A DNA stretch of 32,731 bases from a virus. This document shows positions 20,649 through 28,046 of the stretch, one piece after another. The translations under genes were made by a program, and so were the position numbers. Below the pieces are notes generated by a model. The model worked only from the letters and a program-made list of their open reading frames with translations. It was not told the DNA's origin and made no database searches. Where the stretch lies: positions 1 to 32,731 of IMG/VR virus record IMGVR_UViG_3300050821_023536; one strand, given 5' to 3'. How positions within the stretch are numbered: the stretch's first letter is position 1; every line of letters begins with the position of its first letter.

Positions 20649-22268
20649 TTACGGCGTCATCACCCGGTACGAAACCGAGATCGGGAAGGTGTCGGTGGTG
20701 GTGAGGCCGGTGCTGGCCTGCTTGATATAGATCGGGAGATTCGCCCACTGAGTGGTATAGCTCCCTGCGCCTCCTGCGGGGGTCGGCAGCCCGTTCGGCG
20801 ACAATACCGAAATGTCGTCCGTGCCGAACGTCGCAACCCGGCCGACACTGCCATAGCAGAATTGCCCCACGTTCCCGAAGGTCCCGTAATCCACGAAGGA
20901 GCCGGCCGAATACGTCCCGATCGTGAAGGTGACGGAGCCGCACCCGCTCACGCCGCCGCCTCCCTTATCGACGATCGTCATGTCGAGCAGGATGATGATG
21001 GTCCCGGCTCCCTGCGCCGGGATCAGCTCGATCGGCGTGTTCCCGGTGAATTGGGCGGCCGACATCACCACGTTGGCGGGCGTCTGATAGGTTCCTCCGC
21101 CGCCAGCCGCCGAAATCACCCCGGCGTTGATCGTGATCGTTGTGCCGTCCGGCTGGACGCATCCGAGGCTGGAGGTCGTCGCGTCCGCGCAGGCGACGTT
21201 GGTATTGTTCGTGACGATGATCCCGGCGCCCTGCGAGATCACCTGGTTGGTGACCGGCTGATACTGAGTGGGGGCGCTGCTGACCGCGCCTCCGGTCACC
21301 GGAATCGCGACTGTGTAAATCGCGATCGGCGGACTGCCGCTGGTGCAGGTGCTGCCGGCGAAGCCCGCCACCGTCCAATTGGATAGCGTAATTCCCGAAC
21401 TGTAATAGCAGACCGGTTGGTTGCTGGCGTTCGCGCCGACGTAGAAGGTTCCCGAATCGGCGCCGCTCGCGTGGGTGATGGTGTATGTGCCGTTGAGCAC
21501 GGTTACACCGTTCGCCGCGGTGAGCACCGCTCCGGCCCCCATTGTGATGACCGTGGACGTCGTCGTCACGTTGAACGACGATAAGCCGCCCGGATAGCAG
21601 CTCGATCCCAGGACGCAGGTGGTTCCGTTCACGGTCGTCGACGCGTTCGAGGCCGCCTTCGCATTCAGCGCGGTCTGCAAATCCGCCTGACTCGAAAGCG
21701 TCCCGGTGATCGCGCCCCAGGCGCTGGCGCTGGAGGTGCACCAGGCTGCGACTCCGCCCGTAATGCAGACGGTGTTGCCATTATTCGCGCCTGAGGTCGA
21801 GAGCTGCGACGGCAGCACCACATACGTCTGGCCGGGTGGCGTCGAAACCTGAATGCTCGCGATACTGACGGGCGAGCCGCTGGTGGGCACGAGCCAGATG
21901 GCTTGCGTCGTCTTGCCGCCGTTGTTGGTGGTGACGGTATATGCCGGCGTCAGATCCGGCAGCATCCCTGTGGCCGTGTCGGTGGGAACGAGCGCGATCG
22001 CGGGCGAGCACGCTCCGGCAATCACCAGGATGCGCAGCTCGCCGGCCTGCACCGTGACACCGGCGCTCGAGAACGTCGGCCAGGTGATCTGGATCGAGCC
22101 GTTCATGGCGGATCCGTCCGCGTTGACGATGCCGCAGGTGACCGAGGTTTTGGTGGACTGGGCTTCGACAAATGGCGCGATCGCAATCGCGCACACTGCC
22201 CATGCGAGCAGTATCGGCTTCATTCCCATGGTCCGAATACTCCGCGCGACGCCAGTTCTTCGCTCCAT
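20649..22268 (-). CDS. Tail-fibre-like protein with N-terminal signal peptide
   Basis: A 539-residue protein from ATG 22268 (GAGG upstream); ATG 22229 is an alternative with GGAG. Near the start, MKPILLAWAVCAIAIAPFVEAQS is a textbook signal peptide (Lys, hydrophobic core, small residues before cleavage near A/QS). The body has hallmark fibre motifs: WGAITGTLSSQADLQTALNA (~184-203) and ATTSSLGCVQPDGTTITINA (~364-383), plus Ser/Thr/Gly-rich beta repeats. Fibres normally assemble in the cytoplasm without a signal, so its export is odd. It may be a moron or a fibre borrowed from a secreted adhesin. It lies between tape measure and tail-tip genes after a 174-base gap. Confidence 0.8.
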   Translation of the reverse strand: MERRTGVARSIRTMGMKPILLAWAVCAIAIAPFVEAQSTKTSVTCGIVNADGSAMNGSIQITWPTFSSAGVTVQAGELRILVIAGACSPAIALVPTDTATGMLPDLTPAYTVTTNNGGKTTQAIWLVPTSGSPVSIASIQVSTPPGQTYVVLPSQLSTSGANNGNTVCITGGVAAWCTSSASAWGAITGTLSSQADLQTALNAKAASNASTTVNGTTCVLGSSCYPGGLSSFNVTTTSTVITMGAGAVLTAANGVTVLNGTYTITHASGADSGTFYVGANASNQPVCYYSSGITLSNWTVAGFAGSTCTSGSPPIAIYTVAIPVTGGAVSSAPTQYQPVTNQVISQGAGIIVTNNTNVACADATTSSLGCVQPDGTTITINAGVISAAGGGGTYQTPANVVMSAAQFTGNTPIELIPAQGAGTIIILLDMTIVDKGGGGVSGCGSVTFTIGTYSAGSFVDYGTFGNVGQFCYGSVGRVATFGTDDISVLSPNGLPTPAGGAGSYTTQWANLPIYIKQASTGLTTTDTFPISVSYRVMTP

Positions 22269-22442
22269 TCAAAATCCTCTTGTTCGTGCTCGAATTCGCC
22301 CGCCCGAAGCAACCCTCCGGGGGGCGCCTTGCTTTGGAAGCGCGCCGCGCCGGGGAGAAAACGCCAGCGGGCTTTGCTCCCGAAGGGCTGCTTCCGACGT
22401 ACGGGACATCTACGAGCGCACAGCGAATGCGTTGTGCGCGTT
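22269..22442 (-). other. Intergenic gap between tape measure and fibre-like gene
   Basis: 174 bases without a supported gene. A C/G-rich segment with AAGCAA...TTGCTT arms at about 22304-22337 can form an imperfect hairpin. I see no convincing promoter, but a gap of this size in an otherwise packed operon is a natural place for a terminator or internal promoter. Confidence 0.3.
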
Positions 22443-25400
22443 TTAAGTGATCAGGTTGGGCTGGCCCTGCATCGACGCGCTGCTGGTGACGCGGCCGTTC
22501 CCAGCGGCCCATGCCGACGCCACCTGGTCCTGAATCACGTCCGGCGTGATCACGTTGCCGGCCATGAAACTATTCAGGTCCTGGCCGCCGACGTTCAGCG
22601 ACAGGCTCATCGGCTGCGACGCGCCCGGATTGACGGTGCTGGAAACGCCGCCCAGCACCGGCACGTTCCCGCTGTAGCTATACGCATTGCCGTACTGATA
22701 GGTGGCCTGCTGGTAGAGCTTGCCGCCCTGCTCGGCCAGCGATCCGGCCTGCGGCGTGGTGGCCGACAGCGGCATCTTCTGCCCGGTGCCGGCTGCGTAC
22801 AGCCCGAGCATCTGCCGCACCTCCGGCGAATGCACCGCGACGGTGACGTTGCCGCCATACTTCGACTGCGCGATCTGCGCGATCTGCTGCGCCATCTGGT
22901 TATCGATGTTCAGGCCGTAGATCTGCTTGCAGAGCTGCTTGGCCTTCTGCTCCGGACTCACGTCGCCGATGGCCATCTCGATTCCGCCCGCGAGAATTCC
23001 GGCTGCGGCGCCGACCGCCGCGCCCACAGGACCTCCGTACTGTTCGCCGATCAGCGCCCCGCCGGCGCCCGATTCGATGATTCCGGCCGCGGTGCCGCGC
23101 CGGGAGCCAAAGAGTCCCGCTTCGCCCAGCATCATGCCGGAGATGCCGGCCAGCGGCGAGCTCGCGACGCTGCTGGCGATCGTGCCGGGGCTGTTGCCGA
23201 CGCCCGCGGTCCATCCCTGCGCGCCGTGATAACCGATGGCGCTGCCGAGCCCTGCCCAGCCGCCTTTCAGCGCGCCCAGGAGTCCTGCGGGTCCCGTGCC
23301 TCCGCCGCCGCCTCCGAAGATCCCCGCGAATGGGTTGCGCTGCGCGCCTCCTCCGGACCCGGACCCACCGCCGCCGCCGAAAAGTCCCGCGAAGAGGTTG
23401 CGACCCGGCATCGACGCAGTGGTGCCGGTCTGAAACACCGGACCAGCGAAGCCCGACGTTCCACCCGGCGCGCCGAAGCTGTCGCCGCCGAAACTGGGAT
23501 TGAAGATGTTGGTTCCCCAACCGCCGCTTGAGTAACCGCCTCCGCCGCCGCTCCATCCGCCGCCCGCATAGCCGCCTCCCGATGGAATGTTCACAGACGG
23601 GATGGAGACGTTGGGAACCGCAATACCCCCCACGGAGGAAGGCACGGGCACGCTCGCGCCCATGGTTGCGGCGGTCACCTGCACATGGGCATATAGCGCC
23701 GCTGTGTTTTGCTGGAGCGCCAGCAAATGCGCTCGATCGACTTCCAGCTTGGCTTGCTCATCCGACTTCTTGTTTCCGCCGGGTACAAAAATGTCGCCCA
23801 CCATCGAGCCGAATTCTTTGCTGATTTGCTTGTCGGTGGCCTTAACGAGGTACTCCTGGAAGGAGCCTTTCTTGTTGGTGATAGCGGCGTCAAACAACCC
23901 GGAGGCGACGCCGGCGATTTCCTTGTGCTGCTGCTCGGCGATCCGCTGTTGATCCTCCGCCACGGCCTTTTGCGCTTCGTTCAGTTTGTCTTGAGCCTCC
24001 TTCATCGAGTTGAAGTACAAGTCCGAAAGTGCCAATTGGTTCGACTGCCTCAACTCGTTCAAAGAGTTTTCGTGCTCAGTGTCCATCTTGCCGACGAGCT
24101 CGCCGTTGTCGAGAGCGTGCTGGCGCTCCGCCGCATACAATTCATTGCTGTACTGGACTTTGATCTGATATTCCTGATCGAGCGCATCGGCTCTGTTTGG
24201 CGCTCCACCGACACCTGACAGCTTTGCGGAACCCAGTGCGGACTGTTCCCGCCCCCGAATTGCGGCAAGCTGCGACTGGTAGTAATCGTTCTGTTGGGCT
24301 TGCCCGGCGGTGAGAAAATCGCCAATGCCCGGACCATTGCCACTCGCACCAACGGGCAGCATGTTGAACTGGGTGTCTACGTTTCCAAGTAGGTTGCCCG
24401 AGGAAAACGGGTTGACCGCTCCGCGGCGGGTCAATGGCACGTTCGCCATGCGGCCAGTTATGGTGGCCGCCTTATCGCTGGCCCCTTTCATCGATTCTTT
24501 CAGGGCGTCGATTTGGCTCGTTAAGGAGGCCGCTGCCTTGGCTGCTTCCGAGTATTTGTTGATGTCCGCATGTCCGAGAGAGCCATACTCGACCATGTTC
24601 TCTTTTGCCGTTTTGAGTTGAGTTTCAAGGCTCGATAGCGGGGTGGCGTTTCTCGCATCGATTGCCGCCTTTGCGGACAAAAACGACGTGTCTAGATTGG
24701 GGGCGCCCGGAGCGCCGTGTGGAGCGGATACGTTCCATCCCTGCTGTGGGCCATACGTGACGCCCATGGCTGCATTCACGAAGGAGGTAGATCTGGCGTC
24801 GGCCGCGTTGTAGCCCCGATAAAGCTTGCCAAGCAGCCCTTCCCCGCCTTCGGATTCAAACTTGATGTCTACTTTGAGCTGCTCCCCAAGCATGCCCGCT
24901 AGTTTTTCTTTGGCGAAATCGGCCGCCACACCCACGGTGTGCAGCATCTTTGCCCAGTCGTCGGCCTTTCTCGACGTGTCATCCATGCCGAGCCCCATCG
25001 ATTTGAGCAACCCTGTGGTCTCTTCGTAGTCGCCCAACACCGGCTCGATGGACTTTGCGAGTCTGGCACCGAAGAGTTCGCCCGCCGTGGCATTCCGCAG
25101 AGTGATGTCCTGCATTTGCGACAGCTTTTCGATCGCCGCCGGGATGATTTTCCCTACGTCCCCACCCATGTCCGTAACGGATAGACCAAGCCTTCCAAGG
25201 GCCGCCGTCATGAATTGAGCTTTGGCTCCGCCTTCATCCAGCGTGGTGGCCATCTGCGTGCCAGCGCGAGCCATCGAGTTCATGTCGACGCCGGCGATTT
25301 TACCGGCTGCCATTAACAGCTCCAGCTTTCCTGTAGCGATGCCGGTTTGAGCCGACAGATTTACGATTCCTTCTCCGGCTTCACCGCCGGCCTTGGCCAT

Positions 25401-25940
25401 CTCATACAGAGCCGCGCCAACGCCCAAGCCGGCGACGGTGACGCCGGCAAACACCGCGCCAGCAGGCCCCATCTTTTCCCATAGGCTGGTCGCAGCATTT
25501 CCGGCTGATCGCATCGGAGATTCGATGAACTTGGAGATGTTCTCGCCGAATTCCTTGAACTTGCCGCCGCTCTCGGAGGCCTCCGCCTTCGAGATCATCT
25601 GCTCGAACGCCGCAGTGTTGCGCCGGATCGCCTCTTCGCTGCCGGCGAGCCGCTTGTTGTACTCGTCGCGCTGAGCGATCAGCCGCTGGACCTCGGTGAT
25701 CTCCTTGCCATAGCTGGCCGCGCGCATCTCGTTCGATCGCACCAGGCGAAGGTTGCTGTCCTGCGCCTTGTCGTTCATGCGCAGCATCAGGTTCGAAACG
25801 CGCTCGAAGGAGTCTTGCAGCCGCTGGTTCGCGCCGGTGCTGCCCTTCTCGAAGCCCTCGACCGCAGTGTTCATCTGCGCCAGAGCGCCGACGACACTTC
25901 GCGGGTCGATCTCGAAGCTGACTTCTTCCAGGCCGGGCAT
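22443..25940 (-). CDS. Tail tape measure protein
   Basis: A 1165-residue protein. Its N-terminal ~130 residues are a coiled coil (FERVSNLMLRMNDKAQDSNL, then EVQRLIAQRDEYNKRL). Hydrophobic, membrane-like helices follow, e.g. AGAVFAGVTVAGLGVGAALY (~165-185), then long helices. A Gly-rich linker near 830-960 (GGGYAGGGWSGGGGGYSSGG, FGGGGGSGSGGG) precedes a C-terminal hydrophobic region (GAAVGAAAGILAGG) and a helical tail-tip end. Length and position, directly after the chaperones and a small tail protein, fit a tape measure. At about 0.15 nm per residue it would set a tail of about 175 nm, long for a siphophage. No peptidase motif was recognised. Confidence 0.9.
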   Translation of the reverse strand: MPGLEEVSFEIDPRSVVGALAQMNTAVEGFEKGSTGANQRLQDSFERVSNLMLRMNDKAQDSNLRLVRSNEMRAASYGKEITEVQRLIAQRDEYNKRLAGSEEAIRRNTAAFEQMISKAEASESGGKFKEFGENISKFIESPMRSAGNAATSLWEKMGPAGAVFAGVTVAGLGVGAALYEMAKAGGEAGEGIVNLSAQTGIATGKLELLMAAGKIAGVDMNSMARAGTQMATTLDEGGAKAQFMTAALGRLGLSVTDMGGDVGKIIPAAIEKLSQMQDITLRNATAGELFGARLAKSIEPVLGDYEETTGLLKSMGLGMDDTSRKADDWAKMLHTVGVAADFAKEKLAGMLGEQLKVDIKFESEGGEGLLGKLYRGYNAADARSTSFVNAAMGVTYGPQQGWNVSAPHGAPGAPNLDTSFLSAKAAIDARNATPLSSLETQLKTAKENMVEYGSLGHADINKYSEAAKAAASLTSQIDALKESMKGASDKAATITGRMANVPLTRRGAVNPFSSGNLLGNVDTQFNMLPVGASGNGPGIGDFLTAGQAQQNDYYQSQLAAIRGREQSALGSAKLSGVGGAPNRADALDQEYQIKVQYSNELYAAERQHALDNGELVGKMDTEHENSLNELRQSNQLALSDLYFNSMKEAQDKLNEAQKAVAEDQQRIAEQQHKEIAGVASGLFDAAITNKKGSFQEYLVKATDKQISKEFGSMVGDIFVPGGNKKSDEQAKLEVDRAHLLALQQNTAALYAHVQVTAATMGASVPVPSSVGGIAVPNVSIPSVNIPSGGGYAGGGWSGGGGGYSSGGWGTNIFNPSFGGDSFGAPGGTSGFAGPVFQTGTTASMPGRNLFAGLFGGGGGSGSGGGAQRNPFAGIFGGGGGGTGPAGLLGALKGGWAGLGSAIGYHGAQGWTAGVGNSPGTIASSVASSPLAGISGMMLGEAGLFGSRRGTAAGIIESGAGGALIGEQYGGPVGAAVGAAAGILAGGIEMAIGDVSPEQKAKQLCKQIYGLNIDNQMAQQIAQIAQSKYGGNVTVAVHSPEVRQMLGLYAAGTGQKMPLSATTPQAGSLAEQGGKLYQQATYQYGNAYSYSGNVPVLGGVSSTVNPGASQPMSLSLNVGGQDLNSFMAGNVITPDVIQDQVASAWAAGNGRVTSSASMQGQPNLIT

Positions 25941-25952
25941 TTGTAAGTTTAC

Positions 25953-26417
25953 TTACGCAACGTTTTGGAATCGAACCGGGCACTGCCGGCGCAGCTCCGC
26001 CAGCACCGCGGCGTTGACGGCCGCGCGGTCCTTGGGCGAGACACCGAATTGCTTCTCGCGGCGGTTATTGATGTGCGCGATCATGTCCGATTGCGGGTCG
26101 ATGAATCCGATGGTCACGGCGTTCTCGCTGGCCCGCTTCACTTTGAGCGAGCGCATGGTGCGGCCGGTCCACATCCAGTCGCGGATGGGCTGCAAGCCGC
26201 GCCGCATTTTATAGTCCGGATAGCCGGGCGCCTGATTGCCCCGGCTGGTCGTTCGGCCAGGCTTCAGCGGCTTGGCCTCGTCGTCGTCGCAGGTTTCGCC
26301 GCGTTTGATCCGCGCCGCGATCGAGTCGAGGCCGGCCTGCCCGATGCGCTGCATCTGCTCGGCAGAGAACGGGCCCAGCACGAACCGCGCCTTGCGGATC
26401 TTGGTTTGAAAAGCCAT
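25953..26417 (-). CDS. Minor tail protein, HK97-gp10-like, possible tail completion
   Basis: A 154-residue basic protein. The N-terminal helix FSAEQMQRIGQAGLDSIAAR is followed by a disordered Lys/Arg-rich linker, RTMRSLKVKRASENAVTIGF, then INNRREKQFGVSPKDRAAVN. The 'helix - TMRSLKV - beta - Q-x-GxSxxD' order resembles HK97-gp10-like or tail-completion proteins, but placement between chaperones and tape measure is unusual for them. A 14-bp inverted repeat (25943-25956) spans its stop and the region before the tape measure ATG. Assignment tentative. Confidence 0.65.
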   Translation of the reverse strand: MAFQTKIRKARFVLGPFSAEQMQRIGQAGLDSIAARIKRGETCDDDEAKPLKPGRTTSRGNQAPGYPDYKMRRGLQPIRDWMWTGRTMRSLKVKRASENAVTIGFIDPQSDMIAHINNRREKQFGVSPKDRAAVNAAVLAELRRQCPVRFQNVA

Positions 26418-26492
26418 ATTGCTGGTACTTTTTCCAGGTGTGGAAACGCCCGGCGCCCCGATAGGATCAGATCAACAGATGTTCCAAGAACC

Positions 26493-26531
26493 GGGGCGGA
26501 CGGATCGAGCGCCTTCGATCATCGCCGCCCC
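26493..26531 (-). terminator. Two-part hairpin in the tail operon
   Basis: Outer arms GGGGCGG (26493-26499) and CCGCCCC (26525-26531) enclose inner arms GATCGA (26503-26508) and TCGATC (26515-26520). It lies in the 128-base gap between the 65-residue gene and the HK97-gp10-like gene. There is no U-run after it on the coding strand, so it may be an attenuator or an RNA-processing site rather than a complete terminator. Confidence 0.5.
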
Positions 26532-26545
26532 GAAATCCTATTTGG

Positions 26546-26743
26546 CTAGGAATCGAGGACCTCTCTGGCTTCGAACATCACGCTCTCGGCGTCAGTCGAT
26601 TCCAGCAGGTTGATCTGCCGGTCGATCTCTCTCGTCCGGGCGTTCGCTTCCCGTTGGATGCCCGTCCGCTTCGCCCGCAGCAGGTCCGCCAGCGTTAGCG
26701 TGCGATCCCTATCCGGACATTGATTCGTGCTCTCTTTTCGCAT
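26546..26743 (-). CDS. Small helical protein of the tail operon
   Basis: A 65-residue protein from ATG 26743, with GAGGGAG upstream. It is charged and almost entirely helical (LTLADLLRAKRTGIQREANA, then TREIDRQINLLESTDAES), with heptad-like hydrophobics, so a short coiled coil or a chaperone-partner peptide is possible. It lies just after the frameshifted chaperone ORF and before the tape measure group. Function unknown. Confidence 0.65.
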   Translation of the reverse strand: MRKESTNQCPDRDRTLTLADLLRAKRTGIQREANARTREIDRQINLLESTDAESVMFEAREVLDS

Positions 26744-26758
26744 TCGTTTTTCTCCCTC

Positions 26759-27834
26759 TTAGCGGCGCTGGTTGCGCAGCGCCATTTCCCGCTCCATCTC
26801 TTTGCGCTGTTCGTCGGCGCGGCGATCGCGCTCTTCCTTGAGCACGCGCAGCCCGCGAGCTTCCTCCGCGGTGACATCGTTCCAGCGCATGTTGAAGCGA
26901 TCGACGCTGAAATCGAGCTCGATCAGCCGCGTCAGCAGCTTGCCGGCGCGCGAATGTTCGCGAGCTTCTTCCAGGTCCTCTAACGGGCAGGCTTCGCACC
27001 GCGTCACCGAAAATCCCAGCTCGCCGCAACCGGGGCAGCGGCCCGGAGCCCACACGTTGGGCGTGTCCCACCGGCGGCCGCAGTGGATGCACTTGACCGT
27101 CGACGATGCCGGGCACTGGTCCGGACCGGCTTCGCCGCCGAAGCACATCTCGGAGCGGCGCAGCTCGCAGTAGACCAGCAGCCGGAGCGGCAGCGGCCAA
27201 GGCCACCACTCCGGCCTTAGGAGTTTGGGCCCAGCTCGATTTGCGGATCCAGTTCGGCGACGGCCTGCGCCAGCTCGCCCGCGACGGCGAACTTGTGATG
27301 CGCCGGAACGTCGTAGCCGGCGGCGTAGCCTTCGGCCGACAGCTTCACCGCGTCGTACAGCTTCACCGAAGCGTCGGCCCGCCAGGCCAGCTCCTCGCGG
27401 CCGTGCCGCAGGTCGGTGGAGGCGAAATTGGTTCGGCCGAAGTCGAACATCTCGTCTTCCATTGGCTCGCGCAGCGTGTGGGAGACATCGCCGAAGGGCG
27501 TGCGCAGCGTGATTTTGTAGCCTTCCGCCGGGCGATCGCACGATACGACCTCGGCGGAGGTGAACTTGAGGATCGCCGCGCGGCACTCGGCCGCGCTGAA
27601 GGCGTCGCCCTCTTGATCGATTCGGAGCTCCGCGAACAGCTTCAGGTCGGCTTCCGGATTCGCCACCAGCTCGGACTGCCACTTGCCGCGCCCGATTGAG
27701 TTGCGGATAGTCTTCTGCCGGTTGATCCGCTCAATCATCTGAGCCGACGTGGGCAAACGCAGCACGGCGGACTTGGGAGGGTGCCGATTGGTGAACTTGA
27801 ACCCTCCCGACTGTGGAACCTCGCCGTACAGCAT
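26759..27834 (-). CDS. Tail assembly chaperone, -1 frameshift fusion (GT-type) with zinc ribbon
   Basis: Predicted 358-residue product: 204 codons of the upstream chaperone, then -1 slip at CCCAAAC (27229-27223), then 154 residues of the downstream ORF to 26759. The downstream ORF begins LLRPEWWPWPLPLRLLVYCE and has a zinc ribbon: CIHC, CPGC and CEAC give six cysteines (C45, C48, C63, C66, C76, C79 of that part). Its C-terminal half is a charged helix. It lacks an in-frame ATG/GTG/TTG near the upstream stop; the first is ATG 27148, 25 codons in. In lambda, G and GT load tape measure and tail tube; the order here (tube, small ORF, chaperones, tape measure) is the same. Confidence 0.8.
27217..27834 (-). 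CDS. Tail assembly chaperone, unshifted (G-type) product
   Basis: A 205-residue protein from ATG 27834, whose A overlaps the preceding TAA. The N-terminus is beta/charged (MLYGEVPQSGGFKFTNRHPP), then SAVLRLPTSAQMIERINRQK, a middle with LKFTSAEVVSCDRP and YKITLRTPFGDVSHTLREPM, and a helical C-terminus (YDVPAHHKFAVAGELAQAVA). The pattern 'PxSxxxxRINRQKxIxxxIGRG' resembles phage tail chaperones that precede tape measure genes. It ends ELGPNS just after the slippery heptamer. A longer frame upstream to 28074 runs through the 60-residue gene and is not used. Confidence 0.82.
   Translation of the reverse strand: MLYGEVPQSGGFKFTNRHPPKSAVLRLPTSAQMIERINRQKTIRNSIGRGKWQSELVANPEADLKLFAELRIDQEGDAFSAAECRAAILKFTSAEVVSCDRPAEGYKITLRTPFGDVSHTLREPMEDEMFDFGRTNFASTDLRHGREELAWRADASVKLYDAVKLSAEGYAAGYDVPAHHKFAVAGELAQAVAELDPQIELGPNS
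27223..27229 (-). promoter_or_regulatory. Programmed -1 frameshift site
   Basis: Coding strand G GGC CCA AAC TCC TAA. The C CCA AAC heptamer is in frame (X XXY YYZ), with an overlapping G GGC CCA candidate. A hairpin follows: AAGGCC (27218-27213) pairs with GGCCTT (27204-27199) around an 8-base loop, extendable to 8 bp with 27220/27197 and 27219/27198. The spacer from the heptamer is 2-4 bases, short but workable. The zero-frame stop lies within the stem. Confidence 0.8.
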
Positions 27835-28016
27835 TACGAGTTGGCGGGCCCGCTGATCGGAACGACGTTGGAGGCCGGCGCCGGCGCGGCCTTGGCCTTT
27901 TCGAGCGCGATCAGATCTTCGATGGCGGTCAAGCCGCGCTCGAAGAGCCCTTCGCCCACCGCGACGGCCGCTTGGCCGGCCGCCGAATTCAGGAACGTGA
28001 GAAGTTGCTGTAGCAT
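27834..28016 (-). CDS. Small hypothetical protein after the tail tube gene
   Basis: A 60-residue protein from ATG 28016, with AGGAG seven bases upstream. N-terminal hydrophobic helix (MLQQLLTFLNSAAGQAAVAV), a helical middle (GLFERGLTAIEDLIALEKAK) and an Ala/Pro/Ser-rich end. It overlaps the start of the chaperone gene (TAATG). Its place after the tube gene is usual for a tube-associated or chaperone-related peptide. Function not recognised. Confidence 0.7.
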   Translation of the reverse strand: MLQQLLTFLNSAAGQAAVAVGEGLFERGLTAIEDLIALEKAKAAPAPASNVVPISGPANS

Positions 28017-28046
28017 TGTTTTTCTCCTGACTGATAAATCGTGCGA

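Noticed and set aside
21903-23531. 542-residue plus-strand frame
   Set aside because: Antisense to the fibre-like and tape measure genes; composition typical of shadow frames in G+C-rich DNA.
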